Source: Numida meleagris (taxonomy: Eukaryota; Chordata; Aves; Galliformes; Numididae). From it: DNA of 64,000 bases. Position numbers and translations under genes: made by a program. This document shows positions 37,901 through 47,800 of this stretch, one piece after another. The notes beneath the pieces were generated by a model that made no database searches, was not told the origin of the DNA, and saw only the letters and a list, made by a program, of their open reading frames with translations. The stretch is from contig NC_034410.1 in the NCBI RefSeq assembly GCF_002078875.1, forward strand, positions 75,794,661-75,858,660. Direction: 5' to 3'. How positions within the stretch are numbered: position 1 is the first letter of the stretch; each line of letters opens with the position of its first letter.

Positions 37901-40900
37901 GACATTTGTATACATCATACATGATTTACCAAGTGGAATTTGGCTACAGATACTGCTTTGTGGCTTTGTGTTGTAGTGATAAATTATTTCTGTCACTGAT
38001 TACCTCACCCAGCAGCGCAGTACATAAATGTAATAATGCATTTTCATATTCCATTTGTTTGTTCCAATATTGATTTTTTTTCAGTGTACCCTTTTTTTCC
38101 CCTAGGACTTACTTTACTGTTAAGTAAAGTAATTTTGAGATTTCCTTTACTTGAAGAACATTTTTTAACTGAAAAAAAATCCTGTGTTTAAGGGCTAAAT
38201 AGCAGACATCACCCTGCACTCTAAGATTTCTCATTAATTAAGACCTTCTCATTAATTTGTTTTTCCATAGTTCCGTGTTGTCACTGTGACAAATACGTTG
38301 TTGAACTGAGATGTCATTTGAATGCACTTGTGACAGAAGCAGTGGCCTTCCTTCCGCTGCATACTGTTGTGCAAAATGCTAGTCTCCTGAAACAACACTT
38401 TGACAATGGGAGCTTCCTCTGCTCATGTTTAAGATCATTCCTCATATGCTACTCCTGCACCCCATCTTCTTTGTCACTTGTTCAGCACAACATTCCTAGT
38501 CAGGGAAAATAAGTCTTTTGTTGCCTATGAAGTGATGTTTCTTTTTCCATTTTCCTAACATTTTGAGCTAGCAGTATGCATCAGAAAGGTGTGAAATCAG
38601 ACCTTGAAGTCTGAATCAGCGTGGACAATTAGATTTTGGTTGATAAGGAAACCTTTTTTAGCAACTTTTTGATGTGGAAGTGAAGTGAGTTGGTAGTTGT
38701 CTTATTCCAGTTCATTGTGTTTGGTTTTGCTGTGCCTCTGGTCAATTTTTCTGATGCAGTGAACAGGCATCATTCTTGGAGACTAAACCAGCAGCATGCC
38801 TGATGCTACACCATTTTTCTTCTGAAGTCAGTTCAACAGGAAATACTGTTAACAAAATGCAAAGTACAAACTAGTCCCATTTGTGCTTACAGGAGCACAA
38901 CACAATTCCATAAATGTTAATTTATTGTAGAGGTAGAATATTTGGGGATGTTGATGGTGAGAATGATGATTTCTCCAATTTCTCTGATTTTTATTTTATA
39001 CTATTGCCCCGGCAGATCACACAGATGTGATTGTTGAGAAGGATATGCATGCTTTCAACACAGTAAGCATGAAGTACAGTAAGTGGAACTGTGTAGTTAA
39101 GAGAAATCTGATAAGGAGCTCCCTGTGAACTTTTAAAACTGAAAATCTTGTTCTCCAAAAATTTGCAGAAATCACCAGTTAGTTGAGGGTTTGGGAACAG
39201 CACTTCCATAAGTGTGAGCTCTCCATAGTAACTCTGATTGTCCTCAATCTGTTACCACTGGAATCACAGTGACTTCTATTTCTTGTTTTCAGAAAGTCAT
39301 GGATATACCCAACCCTTCACAAAATGTTTTGTTTTCTACTGTCTGACTTCAAAGTGACTCCTATTCTGCAAAGTTATTGTTGGGTGTGGAGGAACTTTGA
39401 GAAATACTTATAAATTGACAGATAAATTGAGATGGTAGAGGATTTCTAGGTGGCTCTTTTAACAAAGTTTGTCAGAAAGTGTTTGAGTGCACAGTCTTTT
39501 TTTTTTCCTAAAATTACTGAAGTGATAGCTCTCATAGTGAAACAGAGTAAGTCTTAAAGACCGCTTGGTCTGTAGAATCTTTCTAGAAGAATTCTGCTAT
39601 TCATTAATGTTGCAGTACATAAAGAGTGGAAGTTGGTGGACATAAATGATGTATATTACTGTCTGTTCAGACCCTGAAAAGGGCTTTCTTCTTTATTATG
39701 GAAGAACAAAATTCCCTGTGTACACTGCTTGAGCTGAGTATGCAATGCAAGATACGTTGTAGGGGTCTGCAGAGTCACCATACAGTGTCACAGAAAAACC
39801 TCATTTGTTTCTGGTAACCCCAAATCAAAACAGAAATGTGAATAAAACACAAGAAGAAAATGGGACATAGGCCTGAACCTTAGAAAACATCTGAGGTTTT
39901 GCAGTAATTGCAATGTTATTTCACGGTAACTTTAGCGTCACAAAATAGAAAATGGTAGTAGAGAAAGAGGAAGGATTCGGGACTAATCTCTGCCTGACTA
40001 TGCATAAATCATCAAGCAAAAGAACAGCTAAATTTGTGCTAGAAAGGATTTAGTAGACAAAAGAAGCTCCACGACATTACAGAAACAAGTAAAATATTAA
40101 CTCAGTAAATATTTATGTGATTTTAAGTGTAGTAACCTGTCTGCTTTGTACAGCAATTTATTCCATGTGTATATCCTCTTGGCTTACTAGACACATTAAG
40201 GTGTGCACAAGCTAACCTAACCTTTACCGCTGGCCTTAGTACAGCTCTCTTGAAATATTTACAGATTTATCTCATCTGAAAAAAACAAAGATTTGAACAC
40301 TGATGTTTTTCATTCAAATAATGAAGAATGCAGCTAGTTGCAATACTCCAGGTGTTTGGAGATGTTTGAAATGATTCCGAAGAATCAGTGTGAAAAGTAC
40401 AGCCCATGTGCATTTGGATTGATTTAAAATGACGTGAATGTTAGCATAATGGTTCAGAGATAACCATTCATATTCTGCTAAGTGCTACAAAAGTCCGGCA
40501 CATATATCTGAACTCTGTTATCAGTATACCAACTCGAGGGCAGTAAGCATTATTAGAAAGCCTAAAATACATTTTAGAATTTCCTGCTAGTTTTCCCTGT
40601 CCAAACTTTCAAAGTTTGCACATATTCAGAATACAAATAGAGCATCAGTGGAACACTTATGGATATCAATTTTAAGTGTACAGGAAACACTGTGATTCAT
40701 AAACACATATATTCTAACAACATGAAGGGATGTAGGTTTAAAATGAAAATCGTTTTCTTACATTTTCAGCAATCAGTTTTATGTGGGATAGGATCTCTTT
40801 ACATAAAGATTATTTAACAACTCTCTCATGAATCTATGGTACTCCATTTTGATCACTGACCTCTGCAACAAGAGTGAAACCTCTTTGTATTTGATAGTTA

Positions 40901-41029
40901 GGGTGAATTCCTCTATTAATTATACTGCTGGATTCCATTCTTTGTGCACAGCTACAATAGATGCAATGATTATCTAGTGCCTGTTTTATTATTTTTTTTC
41001 AGCAGAGCATTTCTGAGATGGTGATGCAT
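34978..41029. other. Intergenic, no gene seen
   Basis: About 6 kb of AT-rich DNA. A GC-richer patch at 35250-35420 is not CpG-rich. The stretch at about 36400-36770 has several TAAT/ATTA cores in complex sequence and could be conserved, but nothing proves it. No exon or repeat was recognised. Confidence 0.45.
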
Positions 41030-41420
41030 ATTGGCTTCATTGAAATGAAGCAGGATGGCCATCCGCAGCGTTTCAGTGAAACAGTACGTGCTCAGACTCC
41101 TGCATAATTAATCACCCCTCGGAGACATTATTTCATGTGGAGTAGATTTTCTTCTATTAAATTGCCATTTATTTGTGACCTTTAATTTATCATAAACAAT
41201 CTCCTTTCTACATCCTAGGCGGCAAAGGAGAACAACAGTAAATTGTTCCATTGTTCTCCTTAAGTGACACTTACAGCTTGGCAGCATTACAAGGGAGCGA
41301 GTGTGTCTGCAGTTCAGGAGCTGAAAGGGCTTTACAAAGCATTTTTAATCCATCGTGCCCGGCATCATTTTACCTCCATGAAGTTTTAGAAATACAGTTC
41401 ATTGTTGGGATTTCTCCTTC
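41030..41420. promoter_or_regulatory. Candidate conserved enhancer upstream of CpG island
   Basis: About 390 bp of complex sequence 0.7-1.1 kb upstream of the CpG island. It contains GATGCATATTGG, CATAATTAATCACCCC, ATTAAATTGCCATTTATTTG and a paired SOX-type inverted repeat (41225-41261). CR1 begins shortly after it (41480), and the stretch itself is free of repeats. Its position and motif content fit a promoter-proximal enhancer. This is inference without an alignment. Confidence 0.35.
41225..41261. repeat. 11-bp inverted repeat with SOX-type cores
   Basis: Arms AAGGAGAACAA (41225-41235) and TTGTTCTCCTT (41251-41261) are exact reverse complements around a 15-nt spacer. The right arm with its flank contains CCATTGTTCT (41248-41257), which is the reverse complement of the optimal SOX9-type site AGAACAATGG. 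The left arm gives GAGAACAA. A further ATTGTTCC lies in the spacer. Confidence 0.85.
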
Positions 41421-41479
41421 CGAAAGTTTTCTGGGGGAATGCTAACAGCATCCTTTTCTCTTGGTGCAAGTTTTTTGAT

Positions 41480-41622
41480 GCTTGAACACCTGGAGGCGCT
41501 CAAGGCCAGGCTGGATGGGGCCCTGGGCAGCCTGACCTGGTGGGTGGCAGCTCTGCCCACGGCACAGGGTTGGGGCTGGGTGGGCCTTGAGGTCCCTTCC
41601 AACCCAAGCCATTCTATGATGC
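41480..41622 (+). mobile_element. CR1 LINE 3' fragment
   Basis: GAACACCTGGAGGCGCTCAA, GGCTGGATGGGGCCCTGGGC and GGGCCTTGAGGTCCCTTCC, ending in CCATTCTATGATG. It is sense-strand, short and well preserved. It lies about 0.5 kb upstream of the CpG island. The open frames here on both strands are only CR1. Confidence 0.94.
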
Positions 41623-42109
41623 AATGCCTGGCTGCACTCTGAGCGTGCGTGGACCCTTGCTGTTCACTTTTGGGGGGAATTGGGGGGATTTATCCTGGGG
41701 AAGGCTGGTACAACCCGGGTCAGCACTGTGTTGTTTTTTTTTCCTTTCAGGCCCTGAAATGTCACCCTTTCCTTCCTACATTTCCCATGTCCAGTAACGT
41801 CGAGCAAAACTGAGCCCAGCCTCACTGTGACATTTAGAGAGAAGGCTGCTGAAATGTGCACATAAATCTTATGGCTCCCAGCCACTCACACACGGCTGGC
41901 TGGCAAAGGACAGCAGGTGCCTGGCTGCTGTGGTTCAGGAAAGGGAATGGTTCTCTCCCAGCAAAAAGGTTTTTTTCCCTTACAATCTGGATTGAACATG
42001 CAATAACTTTAAGAAAAGGCTGAAATGCAAGCCTACTGTCCGGCCCTTCAGCCTTCGAGCTCAACGTTAGCAGCAAGTAACCGCCAGCACAACGACAGCA
42101 CAACTGTGG
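41623..42109. other. Upstream flank of CpG island
   Basis: About 0.49 kb of mixed sequence between CR1 and the CpG island. GC content rises toward the right. No distinct feature was recognised apart from short T and G runs. Confidence 0.45.
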
Positions 42110-42152
42110 GGACAAAGGGCGGGAAACGCCGCTAGGCGGTGCTTCTGGCAGT

Positions 42153-42188
42153 GGGCGGGGCGTGCGGGGACGGTGGGCGGGGCGCGGG
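42153..42188 (+). repeat. G-quadruplex-prone tract
   Basis: At least four runs of three or more G separated by loops of one to seven bases (GGGCGGGG, GCGGGGAC, GGTGGGCGGGG, GCGGG). It overlaps the two GC boxes of the CpG-island promoter. Confidence 0.75.
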
Positions 42189-42232
42189 CTGATGAAATGT
42201 TGCCTCCACGGCGCGGCGGGGGCACGCGCGCC

Positions 42233-42246
42233 GTTGCCATGGCGAC
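42233..42246 (+). promoter_or_regulatory. RFX X-box-like site
   Basis: GTTGCCATGGCGAC matches the X-box palindrome (GTTGCC-AT-GGCAAC) except for one base in the right half (GGCGAC). RFX-family factors bind such sites close to the start sites of ciliary genes. The site also contains an ATG (42239) in a strong initiation context, so it is either a promoter site or the start codon region. Confidence 0.55.
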
Positions 42247-42480
42247 CTTTGTGCCTGGCTGCGCCGGTGGCTGGGCCCGGCACGCGGAGCGGCTGCGGGC
42301 GGGGGGAGGCGGGCAGGGCTCGGCGCTGGCTTTCGCTTTTCTCAGCCCCCGGCATGGCCGGCAGCGCGCCCCGGCGGGCTTCCGCCGGCACCTTAAGTTT
42401 CACCCCGCCAGCGGCCGCGGGAGGAAGCGGCATGCCGTAGGGCGGGCTCCGCGCGGGCGAGGCGAGTGTGCTGCCCTCAG
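42239..42480 (+). other. Putative first exon with splice donor
   Basis: The sequence ends at CTGCCCTCAG|GTAAAG, a good 5' splice site. An ATG at 42239 (GCCATGG context) stays open for 80 codons up to the donor (starting MATFVPGCAGGWARHAERLR, Arg/Gly/Ala-rich) and would continue in phase 2. A second ATG at 42354 opens only 28 codons to TAG at 42438-42440 and would be an upstream ORF if the exon is untranslated. Low-complexity GC-rich frames are often spurious, so I favour a 5' UTR exon at least as much as a coding one. The gene is not identified. Confidence 0.35.
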
Positions 42481-42540
42481 GTAAAGCTGTGCGGGGCGGC
42501 TCACGGGAGGGCTCTTGCGAGCGGCTGCTGCGGGCGGTGC

Positions 42541-42580
42541 GGGACCTCGGGGCGCTGTGCGGGACCTCGGGGCGCTGTGC
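42541..42580 (+). repeat. Exact 20-bp tandem duplication
   Basis: The unit GGGACCTCGGGGCGCTGTGC occurs twice in perfect head-to-tail order just inside the presumed first intron, followed by a partial GGCGCTG. Such CpG-rich minisatellite units may vary in copy number. Confidence 0.92.
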
Positions 42581-42793
42581 GGCGCTGGGAGGGAGGGCTG
42601 CAGGGAGTGCTTGGCTTCGGGACGGGGAGACGCTGGGTGACCTGTGGCTGCTGGCCGCTGAGTCCTCTCCGTGTACCGGGTGTTGTGCGTTTCTTTGTTG
42701 GCTGGTTGGTTGTTTTACGCAGTTCTTGGTTGGAAAAGGACATCAGTCGCTTCTCCCCCCTGAACAAAACCAAACCAGCAACGCTTCCCCACC

Positions 42794-42820
42794 AAAAAAA
42801 AAAAAAAAAAAAAAAAAAAA
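42794..42820 (+). repeat. Poly(A) tract, A27
   Basis: 27 uninterrupted A residues soon after the CpG island. There is no recognisable SINE, LINE or processed gene just upstream to explain it as a retroposon tail. Confidence 0.9.
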
Positions 42821-44855
42821 TCTCAGGAATGGTGATGTTAAAGTGCATGAGAAGCAAGAAAGTCAACGTTCCGCCACGAGGTTTCATTCATGCCCTTACC
42901 CAGGGTTACTGGGACTAGGAGTCTTACTTGTTTCAGCTCATCTACAGCTAAGGTTGGAGAAAATCTTTAAAAATCAGGAATTCCGCTAAGGTAAAATAAT
43001 CTCCTCTTTCTTGCCCCCAAATGTCCCTACATTGTAGCAGACTTAGAGCTTGCAGACCTGTTGCTGTGCACTCGTACCCTGGAAAATCTTCCTAATGAGT
43101 GCCTGCTGTCAGCTGTGGTGACTGACGTCTTCTTTGTCAGATTGTAATACTGAATAAGTGAGAGCGGGATTTGCGTTTCCTATAATTCTGTTTAATCTCG
43201 GAGTCTTCAGTAAGCTTTTCAGGTAGATTTAAGTGTAGATGGGTCAACTAATTTGAAATTCACTACAGAGGATTAGTGCAAATAATGCATGGCTTCGTCT
43301 GGTGCTGCTGAGGTCCCACGGAAATGTACCCGACTGTTCTAGGAATTAAGCAAGTGAATTTTGTGTGCAACTTAGTTATGTGATCAAGTCCAAACAGCCT
43401 TTACAGTTACAGATCTGTATATAGGGGAACAGTGCATTTTCTGGCTTGATCTTTTGGCTGAATTCAAGTGAAATATCTAAAAATCTTATGAGACATAAAC
43501 AAAAACTCCATTGTCTTATACCTACAGCAAATGGAGTGTATAGAGCAGACTGATTTTCAGTATTACTACTGACTTGGGATACTGCAGGAATGTGTTATTA
43601 GGGATTAACCCTATTTATTAGGGGAGTGCGCTTGTCGGAGTACATGAATAAGCAGTACCCTGCAAAGGTCCATGCTAAATCAAACATATGGCTATGAGGG
43701 ATTTCTGTTTGATATCACCATGATGGGTAGATGTTGTTGTTAATTTTGCAAACTATTACTTTTTTTTTTATCAGACTAGTTTTATTGCTCAGTCTTTGGA
43801 TAAGGACTGGTTTACATTCATTCTTTCCCTACCCCTCCCTTCTTTCTCTTTTTTGATGTATTCCAGAGTGTTCAGCATGAATAATCTTCTTTTGGATGTT
43901 CAGATCCTTAATAGAGCAATAGAACTATTTTAATCAATGCCCCACTGATCTAAGCTGGTTCCTTGTTGACCCAACTGATCTTATTAACTAGTTTGTGCCA
44001 TTGGGTTGATTTTTAGTATGGCTACTGAACTTTTTATGTGATACTTTTGAGTTGGCTGTAGTGTCTCGAAGTGTTCTTGTTACTGTGTAAATAGTTCAGT
44101 AGCTTTGAAGTTGTATACAATTTGTTATTACTGGCTTTGGAAGGTAATCGTGGGAGACCTTCCATCTTCCTCTCCTGTCCTTTGAAATGGAAGGTGTGAA
44201 GATGCTGGTTGAGTCGGCATTGTGGGGAGGATGTTGATGTGAGCCAGAGCCAGTTCCTGAGGGACTTGGCAAAACAGTACTTGAAGTTGTTTCAGGACTG
44301 ATTTCAGTCTCCTTTTCTAAAGTCCCCTACGTCGAGTGTAGAAATCCAAATTCGGTTAAGTCCCTAATAGAGTGTGTGCTCTATAGAGCCTAGTGCAGCT
44401 GATAAATATTTCAAGAAGCTGAAAGTTAGTGATACATTTAAAATGCACTGCTAAGCTGAGATACTTCATGGTCCTTTGCGTACACATTTACATTATTCAT
44501 TTGTGCTGTGCAGGTAGATAATGGGCCAAATTTATCTTTAGTATTACTTCACTGATTTCTGAGTAACTGAGCTAATTCAACCATACATGTACATCTTGAT
44601 TTTTTTTTTTTTTTTGGAAGTTCGAGGCAAAGTTGGAATTACTTCAGTGATTTTATTATACAGGTAGAAGTTGTTTATGTAGAAACTAATGATGTATCAG
44701 AAGCTTAGGCATTCATTCATTAAAATAATCATAAGCAGAAAGTATCATTTTTTCTTCTGCCAAAAAAAACACAAAAAAAACCAAAACAAAAAAAAACGTG
44801 TTCAGTCTTCCAGTTGCTGCTCTAGTCGTCTAGTTGCTGAACCCTAAGGTAACTG

Positions 44856-44889
44856 AGTTTTTATCCCACACAGAGGTGGGATAAAAACT
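44856..44889. repeat. 14-bp perfect hairpin, 6-nt loop
   Basis: AGTTTTTATCCCAC (44856-44869) and GTGGGATAAAAACT (44876-44889) are exact reverse complements around the loop ACAGAG. The stem is too short for a typical pre-miRNA (about 22 bp or more). Preserved perfection suggests a recent origin or some constraint. Confidence 0.9.
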
Positions 44890-47800
44890 GCTGTCTGCCA
44901 GTGGGAAAAATTCATCCTAATAACCTACTTAATTAGAAGATCTTGACACACTTTCTTATACCATGATACTTACTTATAACACTTTCTCTGTTTTAAGTAG
45001 CTTTCCCCACAGTGGGTCTGTAGTACTAACATCTGCACCATTTGTGTGTATGTGTGTGTATATAAACGTGTACAAGCTGTATGTATAAATCTGCTATATA
45101 AAGTTGGTTATTGTTTTGTTGGAGTTTTCTTGCTTTTTTTTTTTGCCATTTTTTTTTTTTAGCAGGGATCAATGCTGCAGGCAGTAACTGGGGCCAGTTC
45201 AGTGAGAAATTTTAAATATTTATTTCTGAGATCCAAAGTGTTCCTTCCAGAAAACTGCTAGCAGGGGTATCATGCCAATACAAGTAGCCTCTGTTCGAGG
45301 TCTTGACCTCTGGTGTAAAGCTCTCAGAATGGCGATTCCATTAATTGGCCTTTGAGAAAAGCTGATCTGATGCTTAAGGCAGGCACCTTGTCTTCCCAGC
45401 CTTGAACGTATGCCCTCTGTGGTGACACAACTGTGAATCTATCTCAGTCTGTCTTGACTGCAGCAAGATTGTGAAGATTTTTGAGGATCTGGAAGAAAGA
45501 GCAATTAGAAACTCAACTAGATTTCAGCTGAAGTAAACCTCTCTTTGCCTGCCCCGTCTCACCCCTTCTAATTACAGCATGTGGCTGGGTTGCTCCTCAG
45601 AGGTCCTTGATTTTACAGCAGTGGAATGGGGCAAGTCAAAACACGGAAGCATATAGGAAAAAGACTTATAAATTTAGACTGTTACCTGAGAATTATCAGC
45701 ATTGTGTTTAATTTGTGTTCAGACAAATGCTAAAAGTTTTATTCTCAACAGGTTGAAATACTTTGAAGCTTGAGTGACTTCCACAGCTTTTGAAGTTGTC
45801 GGAGAAGTTAGGAGCTGGAACCCTTCTCCGTACTGTGCTATGAAAGGCCATAGAATATTTTTGGGACTGGAATAATCCACTCGTGGACAGTTTCTGCTGA
45901 AGCTATAGGCAGTGAAATAGATATTGTTTTAACCAAGTGAGTTATAGAACTGAGTCATTTGGTGATCAACCAACACTTAGGAAGTTGTCACTGTTTTTTT
46001 TCTGGTTTTTTTTTTTTTTTTTGTAGTGGCCTTCCTGATAGTGACGAATATTATATTTTTTTCTTTAAAAGAAAACCTGCATTGCCTGAACAGTATTATC
46101 AGTGAGCATGTATGTACCATGTGTTAAGATATTTTGGTAGATTAATACTGATTTGTATTGCTTTTAACCATTCTCTTAGGCTCGTGCAAGCATAATTTCA
46201 TGATGTTTGTGCCTGAAGTAGTAGCAAGTGGTTCATTTGGAAACTGAGGACAGTTGTCTTTGCTTTCTAGTACATAGAGACTCTCATTGTGGCGTATGTT
46301 ATTTCACCTTAAATGTGTACGTACCGGTTCCTTGTTAGATTTGCATAAACAGTTGCTGAGTGATGCTGCTGGCTACAGGCATGCTGTGCACCATGGTGAG
46401 AGAGGTAGGCTGCTGCAGCGCGGCACAGCGAACTCCATAGGAAATGACAGCATCCCTATTGCAGCTGTAGTAGGTGCTCATTTCTTATTTGTGAGGCTAC
46501 TGTGTTTTGTTATTTTTGTTTCCTTGTGGTAGTTCTGAGGTCCAGCGTGGTTGAGTTAGCCTCCGCCTCTTGATACCCCCTCACTCCTTTGTTTTTGAGT
46601 GAATTTATTAGTATCATCTCAATAGTAATAGGCAGTTCTACTTTGATTTCCTAACAGAGCTGACCGCTTCAGTACTGAGTTTGCTTTTCAGTGCATACAA
46701 CTTCTTCAGCCTTTCTTAGCTTTTCAATGTGTGAAAGGGATGTGCCGTAATCTAACACAAGTTCTCTTGTCTAGATACTAACATTCATCCATCATCAATA
46801 ATACCAGAGTGATGCATTTGACTAAGATGTAGATAATAACATAAAGCGAATAGATGATATTATATACTGTTTTTCCTTTTTTACTGTTATTTTAATAGCT
46901 CATCTTTAGATGGGTCGATATTATATCACAGAGCCCAATCTAGCTTGAACCTTCTAATGTCTTTCACTTGGACTGTTGAAGCTGTTTGTTGTCATGTGCT
47001 GGACTCTATGCAAGACACCTGTAACTTAGAAAACCTCAAATTCTTCTCATGCAAGAAGTAAATTGTTTATAAGAGGTCTTTTTTTTTTTTTTTTTTAAAT
47101 TATTCTCCTTCAGGGATGTGATGCTATGCATCAGCACTGGTCTAGTTTCTGAACAGTTGTCCCTTGTCTCCGGAGCTGATTCTTTCAACTGGCTTTGGAT
47201 GTGCTAAAAATTCAATAGCCAAACTTCAGATTGAGAGTCAAGCATACAAATGGCTCAGTGTGAGTTTTCTGTGAGCTGCTGCTTGGGCTATGCTGCTTTT
47301 CTTCAGCTCGCTCTGCCCAGTGACATAGTTATTTTTCATTATTTGTCTTTCTCTGACATTGAAAGCCATTATTTGTGCACAGCCAAATACTCCTAGGGTA
47401 TGACTCTTTTTAAATAATTTCCTACCTAACTGACGTTCAGACTTATTTCCTGGGTCCTTCAAAACATCTGCTGTCAGTTTTAGACCCTGCCATTAGCCTG
47501 GGAGGGAGTCCTCAGTTCTCATGTGAAATTCAGTGCCATTAAGGCAGCCTGTGGCTGCTGAGTCAAAGAATATATTTTTAGTAATTTCTCTGCAGTATTT
47601 TCTTTGTCCTACCGAACCAAGGACATGCAATGAAGGCCAGAACAAGTTCTCAAATTGTTTAAAATGAGGTGTTGAGATTTACTGAAATGAGTGGAACTTA
47701 ACTGACCTAGAGAAGGCAGCTTGGGTGTTGGTGTGGGGTGGCTTTATGATACGCTTCTAGTTGTGGAAGAGGCTTAGCTGAGCTTCAGAAGTCGTAGATT

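Larger units (their letters stand above)
42110..42690 (+). promoter_or_regulatory. CpG-island promoter (only one in the window)
   Basis: A sharp rise to very high GC with many CpG dinucleotides, against AT-rich DNA on both sides. From left to right: an E2F-type site GGCGGGAAA (42118-42126), two GC boxes GGGCGGGG (42153-42160 and 42175-42182), an RFX X-box-like site (42233-42246) and a strong donor CAG|GTAAAG (junction 42480/42481). There is no TATA box. This is the standard make-up of a broadly expressed or ciliary vertebrate gene promoter. Direction is inferred as plus from the donor. Bidirectional activity cannot be excluded, because long minus-strand open frames here are expected simply from the GC content. 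Confidence 0.8.

Noticed and set aside
41834..42433. 199-codon minus-strand open frame, the longest in the window
   Set aside because: Pro/Ala/Arg-rich frame across a CpG island. GC-rich DNA has few stops, and there is no domain or splice support.
44856..44889. Hairpin as a microRNA precursor
   Set aside because: The stem is 14 bp with a 6-nt loop, too short for Drosha/Dicer-type precursors, and flanking bases do not extend the pairing.
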